Shown here one piece after another: positions 29,278-41,965 of a stretch of DNA of 64,000 bases. Below the pieces are notes generated by a model that ran no database searches, was not told the origin of the DNA, and saw only the letters and a program-made list of their open reading frames with translations. Origin of the DNA: Pseudomonas silesiensis (lineage in GTDB: Bacteria; Pseudomonadota; Gammaproteobacteria; Pseudomonadales; Pseudomonadaceae); assembly GCF_001661075.1 (NCBI RefSeq), contig NZ_CP014870.1, positions 4,732,501 through 4,796,500 of the forward strand, read 5' to 3'. Every line of letters starts with the position of its first letter. Positions within the stretch are counted from its first letter, which is position 1. Made by a program: the position numbers and the translations under genes.

Positions 29278-30362
29278 TAACCGTGTTCCTTCTCGAACTC
29301 TGCCATGTACGACACCAGCGCGTTGACCGCAACGATATCGACGGCGTTATAGATGGAGGCGCGCATGCCGCCCACGGATCGGTGACCCTTGAGGTTCAAC
29401 AGGCCACGCTCGTCGGCACCGGCCAGGAATGGCTTGTCCAGACGGTCGTCCGCCAGGCGGAACGGCACGTTCATCCACGAGCGGTCCGACTTGTTGATCG
29501 GGTTGCTGTACAGGCCGCTGGCGTCGATGAAATCGTACAGCGTGCGCTGTTTCACGTCGTTGAGCTTGCCGATGGCTTCAACGCCACCTTGCTCTTTCAG
29601 CCATTCGAATACCAGGCCCGACAGGTACCAGGCCAGGGTTGGCGGGGTGTTGTACATCGAGCCGTTATCGGCCGCGACCTTGTAGTTGAGCATGGTCGGG
29701 CACAGGGAACGGGCACGACCCAGCAGGTCTTCACGAATGATGGTGACGACCAGGCCGCTCGGACCGATGTTCTTCTGGGCGCCGGCGTAGATCATGCCGA
29801 AGCGCGAAATGTCCATCGGACGCGAGAGGATGTCCGAGGACATGTCGGCCACCAGCGGAACGTCACCGGTTTGCGGGATCCACTGGAATTCCAGGCCGCC
29901 GATGGTTTCGTTCGGTGCGTAGTGAACGTAGGCCGCATCTTTCGACAGGTTCCACTCGTTCTGACCGGGAATGGCGAAATAGTCGTAAGGCTTGGCGGTG
30001 GCCGCAACGTTGACGTGGCCGTAGCGCGAAGCTTCTTCGATGGCTTTCTGCGACCAGATACCGGTGTCGATATAGTCGGCGGTGCCGCTTTCCGGCAACA
30101 GGTTCAGAGGAATCTGCGCGAATTGCTGGCTGGCGCCACCTTGCAGGAACAGCACTTTATAGTTCGAGGGGATATTCAGCAGATCACGCAGATCCTGCTC
30201 GGCCTTGGTGGCGATGGACACGAACTCATCACTGCGATGGCTCATTTCCATGACCGACAGGCCCTTGCCGTGCCAGTCAAGGAGTTCACCCTGGGCGCGC
30301 TGCAGGACAGCTTCGGGTAGCGCCGCAGGACCGGCGCAGAAGTTATAGGCTCTCTTGCTCAC
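29277..30362 (-). CDS. serC: phosphoserine aminotransferase
   Basis: This 361-residue PLP enzyme makes 3-phosphoserine (and serves pyridoxal phosphate synthesis). RAYNFCAGPAALPEAVL at the start, VLFLQGGASQQFAQIPLNLL, and the PLP lysine in YAGAQKNIGPSGLVVTII are diagnostic. The start is GTG at 30362; the ribosome-binding site is poor and the frame continues 22 codons upstream without family similarity. It heads the serC-pheA-hisC-tyrA/aroA-cmk-rpsA run. Confidence 0.94.
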   Translation of the reverse strand: MSKRAYNFCAGPAALPEAVLQRAQGELLDWHGKGLSVMEMSHRSDEFVSIATKAEQDLRDLLNIPSNYKVLFLQGGASQQFAQIPLNLLPESGTADYIDTGIWSQKAIEEASRYGHVNVAATAKPYDYFAIPGQNEWNLSKDAAYVHYAPNETIGGLEFQWIPQTGDVPLVADMSSDILSRPMDISRFGMIYAGAQKNIGPSGLVVTIIREDLLGRARSLCPTMLNYKVAADNGSMYNTPPTLAWYLSGLVFEWLKEQGGVEAIGKLNDVKQRTLYDFIDASGLYSNPINKSDRSWMNVPFRLADDRLDKPFLAGADERGLLNLKGHRSVGGMRASIYNAVDIVAVNALVSYMAEFEKEHG

Positions 30363-30438
30363 ATCCAATCTCGCTCTGATTTGGTGGTAACACGCAATAT
30401 TACGGTGCGATCGTCCCGCGGATGGCAAGAGCGATCAA

Positions 30439-30540
30439 CTGTAGGAGCGAGCTTGCTCGCGAAGAAGTTGAGGGCGCCGCGTTCAATCAGAAAACCTGCG
30501 TCATCGTTAACGTCCATCGCGAGCAAGCTCGCTCCTACAG
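30439..30540. repeat. REP doublet (REPIN) between gyrA and serC
   Basis: A 23-base arm starting CTGTAGGAGCGAGCTTGCTC (30439-30461) is repeated exactly in inverted orientation at 30518-30540, enclosing 56 bases. This is the pseudomonad REPIN architecture; each arm is itself partly palindromic (GAGCGAGCTTGCTC). No RAYT transposase is in the window. Confidence 0.88.
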
Positions 30541-30572
30541 GGGCATCATTATTTCCAAAGGGACAAACAACA

Positions 30573-30599
30573 AGGGGGCGAATTTTCATCCGCCCCCTG
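30573..30599 (-). terminator. terminator after gyrA
   Basis: GGGGGCG (30575-30581) pairs with CGCCCCC (30592-30598) around a 10-base AT-rich loop, 10 bases past the gyrA stop. The minus strand then reads TTGTTGTTTG, a moderately T-rich tail. Confidence 0.7.
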
Positions 30600-30608
30600 T
30601 GTGCCCGC

Positions 30609-33392
<2,784 letters not shown>

Positions 33393-33841
33393 GAGAAGCC
33401 TGATTCCTTTTTCTGGTGAAACTTCGTCACATCCATATGGGACGAACGAAGCTCGCCGCTGCAGGCTGAGTGCCGTGCACCGACTTACGACAAATCAACA
33501 AGTTATGCCATGGATCTGCGCAGTAAAGACAACCCCGTGGGACTGCCTCGGAAAACGCCGGATGTTATCACAAGAGCCGCCACGCACCTATCCCCCTGAT
33601 GCGCATGGAGCATAGTTAGTTGACCGATGACAGGCTTGAAGGGGACGAGAGAGGCTTAGAGAGATGCCGAATGCAGATTTCAAGCTGATTTATTGACCTT
33701 GCAGACCTCATCGCGGGCAAGTCGGATCGCCGCACCGCCGCTCCCACAGGGTCTGTTGTATGCCCGAGATTTTCGGTGCAACACAGATCCCTGTGGGAGC
33801 GGGCTTGCTCGCGAAGGCGATTTATCAGGCACCGCAGATCA
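33393..33841. other. gene-free region between gyrA and mtnA
   Basis: About 300 bases upstream of gyrA hold its promoter and leader; I see no convincing gene. A REP pair occupies 33711-33815, next to the mtnA stop codon. No T-tailed hairpin for mtnA was found, so the REP element may act as its 3' end. Confidence 0.5.
33711..33815. repeat. REP doublet with a divergent left arm
   Basis: The right arm (33791-33815) is the GTGGGAGCGGGCTTGCTCGCG type. The left arm (33711-33750) is interrupted: between GCGGGCAAG and CGCTCCCACAG it carries TCGGATCGCCGCACCG. That inserted string reappears in reverse complement inside the REP elements at 45066-45110 and 56590-56638, so it defines a second REP variant rather than random damage. 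Confidence 0.8.
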
Positions 33842-34918
33842 TCAATGTAACCGCTTGCGACACATCAACTGCGTCATTTTCGCCGTATCAGGCCGCTCGA
33901 CAATGCCCTTTTCCGTGACGATCACATCGATCAGGTCTGCCGGGGTCACGTCAAACACCGGGTTGAACGCCTCGACATCGGCCCCGACCCGCGTACCGCC
34001 CACATCCAGCAACTCGCGACCGTCACGCTCCTCGATGGGAATGTCGTCGCCACTGGCCAGGTTCATGTCGATGGTCGAACTCGGCGCCACGACCATGAAG
34101 CGCACACCGTGGTGCATGGCGTTTACCGCCAATTGGTAGGTGCCGATCTTGTTCGCCACGTCACCATTGGCGCTGATGCGGTCGGCCCCCACGATCACCC
34201 AGGTAATGCCCTTGGTTTTCATGATGTGGGCAGCGGCCGAGTCGGCATTGAGCGTGACCGGAATGCCCTCGTTGGCCAATTCCCACGCGGTCAGGCGCGA
34301 ACCTTGCAGCCAGGGCCGGGTTTCGTCGGCGTACACCCGTTCGACCATGCCTTCAAGGAACGCCCCGCGAATCACCCCCAGCGCCGTGCCGAAGCCGCCG
34401 GTGGCCAAGGCACCGGTGTTGCAATGGGTCAGGAACGCCTGGGCATTGCCCTGGTGCTTGCGAATCAGGTCCACCCCCAGCTGCGCCATCGTCAGGTTGG
34501 CTTCGCGATCACTGTCATGAATGGCAATGGCTTCCGCTTCCAGCACCGCCAGCGGATCGGCGTGATGCTTGAGACGCCCAAGCCGTTCGCGCATGCGGCC
34601 CAGGGCCCAGAACAGGTTGACCGCGGTGGGACGGGCATCGGCGAGCAGCGCGAAATCCGCCTCCAGCGCCGCCCGCCAGTCGCCGCCTTCGGCAAACCGG
34701 GCACGCGCCGCCAACACCACGCCATAAGCGGCACTGATGCCAATGGCCGGCGCGCCGCGCACGACCATCGAGCGAATGGCCTCGGCCACACCCGCGGCGC
34801 TGGTATAGCCGATCCACGTTTCTTCGAACGGCAAAATACGTTGATCCAGCAGATACAGGGCGCCATCACGCCAATCGATGGCCTTCACTTTCTCCGCAGC
34901 CAACAATCGATCGCGCAT
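33842..34918 (-). CDS. mtnA: methylthioribose-1-phosphate isomerase
   Basis: This 358-residue member of the eIF2B-related isomerase family acts in methionine salvage. The [26 protein letters not shown] segment, [20 protein letters not shown] with the active-site cysteine, and [21 protein letters not shown] with the catalytic Asp identify it. The start at 34918 gives the usual length; 26 further upstream codons are open but unlike the family. It is divergent from mtaD, with 108 bases between the two starts, an arrangement suited to a shared control region for the salvage of methylthioadenosine. Confidence 0.94.
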   Translation of the reverse strand: MRDRLLAAEKVKAIDWRDGALYLLDQRILPFEETWIGYTSAAGVAEAIRSMVVRGAPAIGISAAYGVVLAARARFAEGGDWRAALEADFALLADARPTAVNLFWALGRMRERLGRLKHHADPLAVLEAEAIAIHDSDREANLTMAQLGVDLIRKHQGNAQAFLTHCNTGALATGGFGTALGVIRGAFLEGMVERVYADETRPWLQGSRLTAWELANEGIPVTLNADSAAAHIMKTKGITWVIVGADRISANGDVANKIGTYQLAVNAMHHGVRFMVVAPSSTIDMNLASGDDIPIEERDGRELLDVGGTRVGADVEAFNPVFDVTPADLIDVIVTEKGIVERPDTAKMTQLMCRKRLH

Positions 34919-35026
34919 TCCCCACCCCGCACTCAGACACAAAAGCCGCCGATTATAGCGATCCCCCCGCGAACACGCTCGGGTATACTTCGCCATCCTT
35001 TACAAAAGCACTGGAACCCATCTTCG

Positions 35027-36361
35027 ATGCCGAACACTGCCGTTGCGCTCGACCTGCTATTACTGCCGACCTGGCTGGTACCCGTCGAACCCGCTGGCGT
35101 TGTCCTCAAGGAGCACGCTTTGGGCATCCGCGACGGGCGCATCGTCTTTATCGGCCCGCGCGCCGCGGCACTGAAGCTTGATGCCCGCGAAATCCGCGAA
35201 TTGCCGGACATGCTGCTCTGTCCTGGCCTGATCAATGCTCACGGGCATGCCGCGATGACACTGTTCCGCGGCCTGGCGGACGATCTGCCGCTGATGGCCT
35301 GGCTGGAACGGCACATTTGGCCGGCCGAAGCCAAATGGGTAGACGAAACCTTTGTGCGTGACGGCACCGACCTGGCGATCGCCGAGCAGATCAAAGGCGG
35401 CATCACCTGCTTCTCCGACATGTATTTCTTCCCCAAGGTTGCCAGCGAATGCATCCATGACAGCGGCATTCGCGGGCAAATCGCCATTCCGATCCTCGAC
35501 TTTCCGATCCCGGGCGCCAGCACCGCGGACGACGCCATTCGCCAGGGCGTCGAACTGTTCAACGATCTCAAGCACCACGAGCGTATCAAAATTACCTTCG
35601 GCCCCCATGCACCCTACACCGTGGGCGACGAAAACCTGGAGAAAATCCGGGTGATCGCCGAAGAACTGGACGCCTCGATTCACATGCACGTCCACGAAAC
35701 CGCCTTCGAAGTGCAGCAGTCGGTCGAGCAATACGGCGAACGCCCGTTGGCCCGCCTCGGTCGCCTGGGTCTCCTGGGGCCGCGCTTCCAGGCAGTCCAC
35801 ATGACGCAGATCAGCGATGAGGACCTGGTGTTGCTGGTAGAAAGCAATACCAGCGTGATCCATTGCCCGGAATCGAACCTGAAGCTCGCCAGCGGTTTCT
35901 GCCCGGTGGAGCGCTTGTGGCAGGCCGGCGTCAATGTCGCCATCGGCACCGATGGCGCGGCGAGCAACAATGACCTCGACCTGCTCGGCGAAACCCGCAC
36001 CGCGGCATTGCTGGCCAAGGCCGTTGCCGGTTCCGCCACCGCGCTGGACGCCCATCGCGCGCTGCGCATGGCCACCCTCAACGGCGCCCGCGCGCTCGGG
36101 ATCGAAACTGACGTCGGCTCGCTGGAAGTCGGCAAAGCCGCGGACATGGTGGCCTTCGATCTCTCTGGCCTGGCGCAACAACCGGTCTACGACCCGGTTT
36201 CGCAGCTTATATACGCCACGGGCCGGGACTGCGTGAAACACCTTTGGGTCGCCGGCAAGCAATTGCTCGACGACCGCCGCCTGACCCGCCTGGATGAAGA
36301 TCAGCTTTGTGCCACCGCCAAGGCCTGGGGCCAGCGCATCAGCGGCCGTACCGAATCGTAA
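35027..36361 (+). CDS. mtaD: 5'-methylthioadenosine (S-adenosylhomocysteine) deaminase
   Basis: This 444-residue TRZ/ATZ-type amidohydrolase has the metal-binding [20 protein letters not shown] (HxH at about residues 71-73), [19 protein letters not shown], and [19 protein letters not shown] with the metal Asp. The P. aeruginosa homologue (PA3170) deaminates methylthioadenosine to methylthioinosine, so the product would feed phosphorolysis and then MtnA encoded next door. The ATG at 35027 starts [14 protein letters not shown]; the longer frame from 34109 is antisense to mtnA. ubiG follows after 48 bases. Confidence 0.92.
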   Translation: MPNTAVALDLLLLPTWLVPVEPAGVVLKEHALGIRDGRIVFIGPRAAALKLDAREIRELPDMLLCPGLINAHGHAAMTLFRGLADDLPLMAWLERHIWPAEAKWVDETFVRDGTDLAIAEQIKGGITCFSDMYFFPKVASECIHDSGIRGQIAIPILDFPIPGASTADDAIRQGVELFNDLKHHERIKITFGPHAPYTVGDENLEKIRVIAEELDASIHMHVHETAFEVQQSVEQYGERPLARLGRLGLLGPRFQAVHMTQISDEDLVLLVESNTSVIHCPESNLKLASGFCPVERLWQAGVNVAIGTDGAASNNDLDLLGETRTAALLAKAVAGSATALDAHRALRMATLNGARALGIETDVGSLEVGKAADMVAFDLSGLAQQPVYDPVSQLIYATGRDCVKHLWVAGKQLLDDRRLTRLDEDQLCATAKAWGQRISGRTES

Positions 36362-36409
36362 GCCCCCGGTCGGGGCAACAGGATTTTTCAAGTTTCAGAG
36401 GACTTAAGC

Positions 36410-37108
36410 ATGAGCAACGTCGACTACGCCGAAATCGCCAAATTCGAAGCCCTGGCCCATCGCTGGTGGGATCGCGAAAGCGAGTTCAAACCGCTGCACG
36501 ACATCAACCCGCTGCGCGTCAACTGGATTGACGAACGGGTCCACCTGGCCGGTAAGAAAGTCCTCGACGTCGGCTGCGGCGGCGGCATCCTCAGCGAAGC
36601 CATGGCCCAGCGTGGCGCGACCGTAATGGGCATCGATATGGGCGAAGCGCCGCTGGCGGTCGCGCAATTGCATCAGCTGGAGTCGGGCGTGAGTGTCGAG
36701 TACCGGCAGATCACCGCCGAAGCCCTGGCCGAAGAGATGCCCGAGCAGTTCGACGTGGTCACCTGCCTGGAAATGCTCGAGCACGTGCCAGACCCCTCCT
36801 CGGTGATCCGCGCCTGCTTCCGCATGGTCAAGCCCGGTGGCCAGGTGTTTTTCTCCACCATCAACCGCAACCCGAAGGCGTACCTGTTCGCCATCGTCGG
36901 CGCCGAATACATCATGAAGCTGCTGCCCCGCGGGACCCATGATTTCAAGAAATTTATCCGCCCTTCGGAGCTGGGTGCCTGGAGCCGCATGGCCGGGCTG
37001 ACCGTCAAGGACATCATCGGCCTGACGTACAACCCGCTGACCAAACACTACAAGCTCGCGTCCGACGTGGACGTCAACTACATGATCCAGACCCTGCGCG
37101 AGGAGTAA
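36410..37108 (+). CDS. ubiG: ubiquinone biosynthesis O-methyltransferase
   Basis: This 232-residue class I SAM methyltransferase carries out both O-methylations of ubiquinone synthesis. It has [20 protein letters not shown] at the N-terminus, the SAM-binding [17 protein letters not shown] (about residues 50-66), [14 protein letters not shown] and [21 protein letters not shown]. An AGAGGAC ribosome-binding site precedes the ATG. mupP begins 4 bases after its stop, so they are co-transcribed. Confidence 0.96.
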   Translation: MSNVDYAEIAKFEALAHRWWDRESEFKPLHDINPLRVNWIDERVHLAGKKVLDVGCGGGILSEAMAQRGATVMGIDMGEAPLAVAQLHQLESGVSVEYRQITAEALAEEMPEQFDVVTCLEMLEHVPDPSSVIRACFRMVKPGGQVFFSTINRNPKAYLFAIVGAEYIMKLLPRGTHDFKKFIRPSELGAWSRMAGLTVKDIIGLTYNPLTKHYKLASDVDVNYMIQTLREE

Positions 37109-37112
37109 GCCG

Positions 37113-37784
37113 ATGCGTATCAGAGCAGTCCTTTTCGACATGGACGGCACCCTGCTCGACACCGCGCCGGACTTCATTGCCATCTGTCAGGCGATGCGTG
37201 CCGACCGCGGCTTGCCGCCGATCAACGACAAACAGATTCGCGACGAAATCTCCGGCGGCGCCAAGGCGATGGTCGCCGCGACCTTCGCCATGGACCCGGA
37301 ATCCCCGGGATTCGAGGCGTTGCGCCTGGAGTTCCTCGAGCGCTATCTCGTGGGTTGCGCCGTTCACAGCAAATTGTTCGACGGCATGGGCGAACTGCTG
37401 GCCGATATCGAGAAAGCCAATTTGATCTGGGGCGTGGTCACCAATAAGCCGCTGCGGTTCGCCGAGCCGATCATGCAGCAGCTGGGGCTGGCCGAGCGCT
37501 CGGCGCTGCTGATTTGCCCGGACCATGTGAAAAACAGCAAGCCGGATCCCGAGCCGTTGATCCTCGCCTGCAAGATGCTCGACCTGGACCCGGCCAGCGT
37601 ACTGTTCGTGGGTGATGACCTGCGCGATATCGAATCCGGTCGCGATGCCGGTACCCGAACCGCTGCGGTGACCTTTGGCTATATCCATCCGGACGATAAC
37701 CCGCGGCACTGGGGCGCGGATGTGGTGGTGGATCATCCGTTGGAGCTGCGCAAGGTGCTTGATAGCGCCCTTTGCGGCTGCTGA
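37113..37784 (+). CDS. mupP: N-acetylmuramic acid 6-phosphate phosphatase
   Basis: This 223-residue HAD-superfamily hydrolase has the motif [18 protein letters not shown] with the nucleophile Asp, [10 protein letters not shown] as motif II, and [18 protein letters not shown] and [21 protein letters not shown] as motifs III/IV. In Pseudomonas the gene between ubiG and yciK is MupP, a step of peptidoglycan recycling that affects AmpR signalling; the older annotation was phosphoglycolate phosphatase. The assignment leans on gene position. A REP pair follows the stop after about 8 bases. Confidence 0.87.
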   Translation: MRIRAVLFDMDGTLLDTAPDFIAICQAMRADRGLPPINDKQIRDEISGGAKAMVAATFAMDPESPGFEALRLEFLERYLVGCAVHSKLFDGMGELLADIEKANLIWGVVTNKPLRFAEPIMQQLGLAERSALLICPDHVKNSKPDPEPLILACKMLDLDPASVLFVGDDLRDIESGRDAGTRTAAVTFGYIHPDDNPRHWGADVVVDHPLELRKVLDSALCGC

Positions 37785-37792
37785 GGCTACCC

Positions 37793-37907
37793 CTGTAGGA
37801 GCGAGCTTGCTCGCGATGGTCGTCAACGATAACGCGTAAAATCTGACACCACTCGGCGCTCTCTGGTTTTTCGTCGGAACGCCGCCCGGAGCAAGCTCGC
37901 TCCTACA
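37793..37907. repeat. REP doublet between mupP and yciK
   Basis: The left arm CTGTAGGAGCGAGCTTGC... (37793-37816) faces an inverted right arm ending GCAAGCTCGCTCCTACA (to 37907). The right arm is the variant ending in GGAACGCCGCCCGGAGC rather than the usual CGCGA. The same variant tail occurs in the REP at 62173-62278. Confidence 0.85.
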
Positions 37908-37945
37908 AAAGGGCAGCGCCCGTCTTCTGATTTGTAGAGGTTTTT

Positions 37946-38686
37946 ATGTTTGATTATTCCGCCCGCCCCGAACTGCTCAAGGACCGGGTCATCCTGGTCA
38001 CCGGTGCCGGTCGTGGCATCGGCGCTGCCGCTGCGAAAACCTATGCCGCCCATGGCGCCACCGTGCTGCTGCTGGGCAAGACCGAGGCCAACCTGACTCA
38101 GGTCTACGACGACATAGAAGCCGCCGGTCATCCACAGCCGGTGGTGATCCCGTTCAATCTGGAAACCGCCCTGCCCCATCAATACGATGAGCTGGCGGCA
38201 ATGATCGAAACCGAATTCGGCCACCTCGACGGCCTGTTGCACAACGCGTCGATCATCGGCCCGCGTACGCCGATCGAGCAGCTGTCCGGTGAAAACTTCA
38301 TGCGCGTCATGCACGTCAACGTCAACGCGATGTTCATGCTGACCAGTACGCTACTGCCGCTGCTCAAGCTGTCCCAGGACGCCTCGGTGGTATTCACCTC
38401 CAGCAGCGTCGGCCGCAAGGGGCGCGCCTATTGGGGTGCGTACGGGATCTCCAAATTTGCCACCGAAGGCTTGATGCAAACCCTGGCCGATGAAGTCGAT
38501 ACCGTGGCGCCGGTGCGCGCCAACAGCATCAACCCCGGCGCCACCCGCACCAGCATGCGCGCCCAGGCCTACCCTGGTGAAAACCCGCTGAACAACCCCA
38601 CGCCGGAGGAGATCATGCCGGTCTATCTCTACCTGATGGGGCCAGACAGCACGGGTATCAACGGCCAGGCTTTCAACGCTCAGTAA
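37946..38686 (+). CDS. yciK: YciK-family short-chain oxidoreductase
   Basis: This 246-residue SDR begins MFDYSARPELLKDRVILVTG followed by AGRGIGAAAAKTYA; it has HNASIIGPRTPIEQ, VVFTSSSVGRKGRAYWGAYGISK (Ser, Tyr, Lys present) and RANSINPGATRTSMRAQA. Length and the ARPELLKDRVILVTGAGRGIG start match E. coli YciK, whose substrate is unknown. AGAGG lies 5 bases before the ATG. It closes the mtaD-ubiG-mupP-yciK group. Confidence 0.9.
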   Translation: MFDYSARPELLKDRVILVTGAGRGIGAAAAKTYAAHGATVLLLGKTEANLTQVYDDIEAAGHPQPVVIPFNLETALPHQYDELAAMIETEFGHLDGLLHNASIIGPRTPIEQLSGENFMRVMHVNVNAMFMLTSTLLPLLKLSQDASVVFTSSSVGRKGRAYWGAYGISKFATEGLMQTLADEVDTVAPVRANSINPGATRTSMRAQAYPGENPLNNPTPEEIMPVYLYLMGPDSTGINGQAFNAQ

Positions 38687-38933
38687 CACCGCGCGTCGCT
38701 TTTGTGCCGCGACAGCCTCTGGTCGCGGCGCTTTAAATACCCCCGCAATTGCTGGTCAAACAACCGGCGTCACTCGCCTGCTCTCCCACCACAGCCTCAA
38801 GCCATTGAATTATATCGTTATTATCCAGTTGAACATTTTGGCAAGACGTTCGCTCTAAACCAGCTCAGACACGCAGTGTGAAAGCAGATGGGGCGTCGAT
38901 AGTTACTTTATCTTCAGCAAAGCGGATTAGACT

Positions 38934-38951
38934 CGTAGGAGATGTCCTACG
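38934..38951. promoter_or_regulatory. dyad CGTAGGA-GATG-TCCTACG upstream of the GGDEF gene
   Basis: A perfect inverted repeat with 7-base arms and a 4-base spacer, 86 bases before the start codon of the diguanylate cyclase. Its half-site GTAGGA resembles half-sites of LuxR/NarL-type response regulators. Assignment is inference. Confidence 0.4.
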
Positions 38952-39001
38952 GGACTGATGGATCAGTATGACGCGCAGCCCAAAGCCGCTCTCACCCAGC
39001 T

Positions 39002-39018
39002 TGTAAGACTGTCTTACT
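39002..39018. promoter_or_regulatory. dyad TGTAAGACTGTCTTACT, GacA-box-like
   Basis: GTAAGAC-T-GTCTTAC is a perfect 15-base dyad 20 bases before the ATG. Read as TGTAAG-N5-CTTACT it is close to the GacA upstream activating sequence of pseudomonads (TGTAAG-N6-CTTACA) but one base shorter in the spacer and close to the start codon, so it could equally be a repressor site. Confidence 0.4.
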
Positions 39019-39037
39019 GCTCAGGGGCGCACGCCAT

Positions 39038-39964
39038 ATGAAACCACCTTCCCAGACCAACGCAATTGACTTCGATCGCGCCAAATTGCAACGCCTGGGC
39101 TTTGGTCAGCAGCCCCCCCGTCCGGAAAGGTCGGTCAGCCTTGCGCAAATGCGCCAGCAGCTGAGCCAACTTTTACAAACCAGCCTTGAGCCGCAACGCA
39201 TCCTCGGGCTGTTTTTTCGCGAGATCCAGCGCCTGGTCCCTCTGGACGCCTTGAGCTACGAACACAAGGCCAGCGACTTGCGCCTGGAGTTCGGCGAGTG
39301 TGCCCCTCATTCGATCAGCTTCAGCCTCAACCATGAGGGCGAGCACCTGGGGCGCCTGGTATTCCGCCGCAAGCAGACATTCAGCGACCAGGAACAAGGC
39401 AACCTCGAGTCGATACTGTCCGCATTGTTGTATCCGATGCGCAATACCCTGCTCTACCGTGCCGCTACCCAAAGCGCCTTGCGTGATCCGCTGACGGACA
39501 CCGGTAACCGCATCGCCATGGATCAGACGCTGCAACGGGAGATCGAGATGTCGCGCCAGCACCTGCAACCCTTGTCGCTGTTGATGCTGGACATCGATCA
39601 CTTCAAACACGTCAACGACAATCACGGGCACAGCGCTGGCGATGAAGTACTGAAGGCGGTTGCCGGCTCGATCAAGCACCAGTTGCGCAACGTGGACATG
39701 GTGTTCCGCTTTGGTGGCGAAGAGTTCCTGATTCTGCTTTCCAACACCGGTCGGGAGGCGGCAGCCATGGTCGGCGAGCGATTACGATTTGCGGCGCAGG
39801 AGCAGGAATATGCCGCGGATGGCAAATCGATCGAGCTGACGGTCAGCCTCGGCTGTTCGACCCTGTTGCCCGGCGAGTCCGCCGATAGCCTGCTGCGACG
39901 GGCCGATAATGCACTGTATGTGGCCAAGCGCGCAGGTCGCAACCGGTTGGCGATGGCGGGGTGA
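39038..39964 (+). CDS. diguanylate cyclase (GGDEF domain)
   Basis: This 308-residue, apparently cytoplasmic protein makes cyclic di-GMP. The N-terminal 145 residues look like a divergent sensory region without membrane segments. The GGDEF domain follows (LRDPLTDTGNRIAMDQTL, LMLDIDHFKHVNDNHGH), with an intact GGEEF active site at about residues 226-230. The RNVD motif sits exactly five residues before it, so the allosteric inhibitory site for product feedback is present. Corresponds in position to P. aeruginosa PA3177. Two dyads upstream suggest tight transcriptional control. Confidence 0.9.
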   Translation: MKPPSQTNAIDFDRAKLQRLGFGQQPPRPERSVSLAQMRQQLSQLLQTSLEPQRILGLFFREIQRLVPLDALSYEHKASDLRLEFGECAPHSISFSLNHEGEHLGRLVFRRKQTFSDQEQGNLESILSALLYPMRNTLLYRAATQSALRDPLTDTGNRIAMDQTLQREIEMSRQHLQPLSLLMLDIDHFKHVNDNHGHSAGDEVLKAVAGSIKHQLRNVDMVFRFGGEEFLILLSNTGREAAAMVGERLRFAAQEQEYAADGKSIELTVSLGCSTLLPGESADSLLRRADNALYVAKRAGRNRLAMAG

Positions 39965-39995
39965 AGGCCGCCAGCGCGGCCCGTACTGCAGAGCC

Positions 39996-41870
39996 CTAAC
40001 GGACAGCGCCGCGCAACTCGCCTACCAACCCTTGCAGCCTGGCGGGCTCCGCCGCTTCTACAGTCACCGCAGGGCCTGCCACCAGGGTCACTCGCGACCA
40101 TAAGCGACGAAACACCCCCTTGCGCGGATCGCGACTGAAAAAACTGCCCCACAATCCCTGCAGTGCCAACGGAATCACCGGCACCGGTGTCTCTTCAAGA
40201 ATCCGCGTCAGCCCGCCCTTGAACTCATTGATCTCGCCATCGGCGGTCAGTTTGCCCTCAGGGAAGATGCACACCAGCTCACCGTCCTTCAGATACCGGG
40301 CAATGCGCGTGAAGGCTTTTTCGTAGATCTGGATGTCTTCCTGGCGCCCCGCGATCGGAATCGTCCCGGCCGTGCGAAAGATGAAATTCAGCACCGGCAG
40401 GTTGTAGATCTTGTAGTACATCACAAAGCGGATTGGCCGACGCACCGCACCACCGATCAGCAACGCATCGACGAAGGACACATGATTGCAGACCAGCAAC
40501 GCCGCGCCCTCATCGGGAATCAGTTGCAGGTTGCGATGCTCCACGCGGTACATGGAATGGCTCAGCAGCCAGATCATGAAGCGCATGCTGAACTCGGGGA
40601 CAATCTTGAAGATGTAGGCGTTGACCCCGATGTTTAGCAGCGACACCACCAGGAACAGCTGCGGGATCGACAGCTGGGCCATGCTCAGCAATATGATCGA
40701 GACAATCGCCGAGACCACCATGAACAGCGCGTTGAGAATGTTGTTGGCTGCAATCACCCGCGCCCGCTCGTTCTCGGGGGTGCGCGACTGGATCAGCGCA
40801 TACAGCGGCACAATATAGAAGCCACCAAAGATCCCCAGGCCGAGAATGTCCATCAACACCAGCCAGGTATGACCGAAACCAAGGATCTCGACCCAGCCAT
40901 GGCCGTCGACGCTGCCCGGAATGCCCCCGGAATGCCACCACAACAGCAACCCGAACACCGTCAGGCCGAACGAACCGAACGGCACCAGGCCGATTTCGAC
41001 TTTGCGCCCGGACAGTTTCTCGCAGAGCATCGAGCCGAGTGCGATCCCTACCGAGAACACTGTGAGAATCAGCGTCACTACGGTTTCGTCGCCATGCATC
41101 CACTCCTTGGCGTAAGCCGGGATCTGCGTCAGATAAATCGCCCCGACAAACCAGAACCATGAGTTGCCGACAATCGATCGCGACACTGCCGGAGTCTGGC
41201 CGAGGCCCAGCTTCAGGGTGGCCCAGGATTGACTGAAAATATTCCAGTTCAGGCGCATTTCCGGCGAGGCGGCCGCGGCACGAGGAATGCTGCGGCTGGC
41301 CAGATAACCGACGACCGCAATGCCAATGATCGCCGTGGAGACGATGGGCGCGTATTGACTGGACGACATCATGATCCCGGCGCCGATGGTTCCGGCGAGG
41401 ATCGCCAGGAAGGTGCCCATCTCCACCAGGCCGTTACCGCCCACCAGCTCTTCTTCGCGCAAGGCCTGGGGCAGGATCGAGTATTTCACCGGGCCGAACA
41501 GCGCGGAGTGGGTGCCCATGGCAAACAGCGCCACCAGCATCAGCGACAGGTGATCGAACATGAAACCGACCGCCCCGACCGCCATGATGGCGATTTCCCC
41601 GAGTTTGATCAGACGGATCAGCGCATCCTTGGCGAATTTTTCGCCGAACTGCCCGGCCAGCGCCGAGAACAAAAAGAACGGCAGGATGAACAGCAGCGCA
41701 CACAGGTTGACCCAGATTGAGCGGTCACCCTCGATCGCCAGCTTGTACAGAATGGCGAGGATCAACGACTGCTTGAATATGTTGTCGTTGAACGCACCCA
41801 GCGACTGAGTGATGAAAAACGGCAAGAAGCGCCGGGTGCGAAGCAAGGTGAACTGTGAGGGATGACTCAT
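39996..41870 (-). CDS. LplT-like transporter fused to PlsC-type acyltransferase
   Basis: This 624-residue two-part membrane protein has a roughly 400-residue N-terminal MFS domain of the lysophospholipid transporter (LplT) type, with FFITQSLGAFNDNIFKQSLILAIL near the start. It is followed by a 1-acylglycerol-3-phosphate acyltransferase domain with VCNHVSFVDALLIGGAV (NHxxxxD) and CIFPEGKLTADGEINEFKGG. It probably imports lysophospholipids and re-acylates them at the inner membrane. The E. coli version has a third acyl-ACP synthetase part (Aas) that is absent here. The ATG at 41870 is favoured over upstream codons that lack similarity. Confidence 0.9.
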   Translation of the reverse strand: MSHPSQFTLLRTRRFLPFFITQSLGAFNDNIFKQSLILAILYKLAIEGDRSIWVNLCALLFILPFFLFSALAGQFGEKFAKDALIRLIKLGEIAIMAVGAVGFMFDHLSLMLVALFAMGTHSALFGPVKYSILPQALREEELVGGNGLVEMGTFLAILAGTIGAGIMMSSSQYAPIVSTAIIGIAVVGYLASRSIPRAAAASPEMRLNWNIFSQSWATLKLGLGQTPAVSRSIVGNSWFWFVGAIYLTQIPAYAKEWMHGDETVVTLILTVFSVGIALGSMLCEKLSGRKVEIGLVPFGSFGLTVFGLLLWWHSGGIPGSVDGHGWVEILGFGHTWLVLMDILGLGIFGGFYIVPLYALIQSRTPENERARVIAANNILNALFMVVSAIVSIILLSMAQLSIPQLFLVVSLLNIGVNAYIFKIVPEFSMRFMIWLLSHSMYRVEHRNLQLIPDEGAALLVCNHVSFVDALLIGGAVRRPIRFVMYYKIYNLPVLNFIFRTAGTIPIAGRQEDIQIYEKAFTRIARYLKDGELVCIFPEGKLTADGEINEFKGGLTRILEETPVPVIPLALQGLWGSFFSRDPRKGVFRRLWSRVTLVAGPAVTVEAAEPARLQGLVGELRGAVR

Positions 41871-41965
41871 CTTCCGTGTTCCTGATGTTGGTAGAGAGTG
41901 GCGTGGATACGTTGATTGGAATGCCGAACATCGATCCAGGCCACACATTACCTAATCCAGGACGG

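Larger units (their letters stand above)
38687..39037. other. gene-free region before the diguanylate cyclase
   Basis: No coding potential is seen in these 351 bases. The last 110 bases contain two dyads (38934-38951 and 39002-39018) suited to regulator binding. An AT-rich patch (ATTGAATTATATCGTTATTATC, near 38805-38826) could hold a promoter; no terminator hairpin for yciK with a T run was found. Confidence 0.5.

Noticed and set aside
30439..30540. Inverted repeats as a CRISPR array or insertion-sequence ends
   Set aside because: Only one pair with palindromic REP arms, no regular spacers, no transposase gene between or near them.
35060..36391. 443-codon minus-strand frame opposite mtaD
   Set aside because: mtaD has intact metal-binding motifs and a consistent start; the antisense product shows none.
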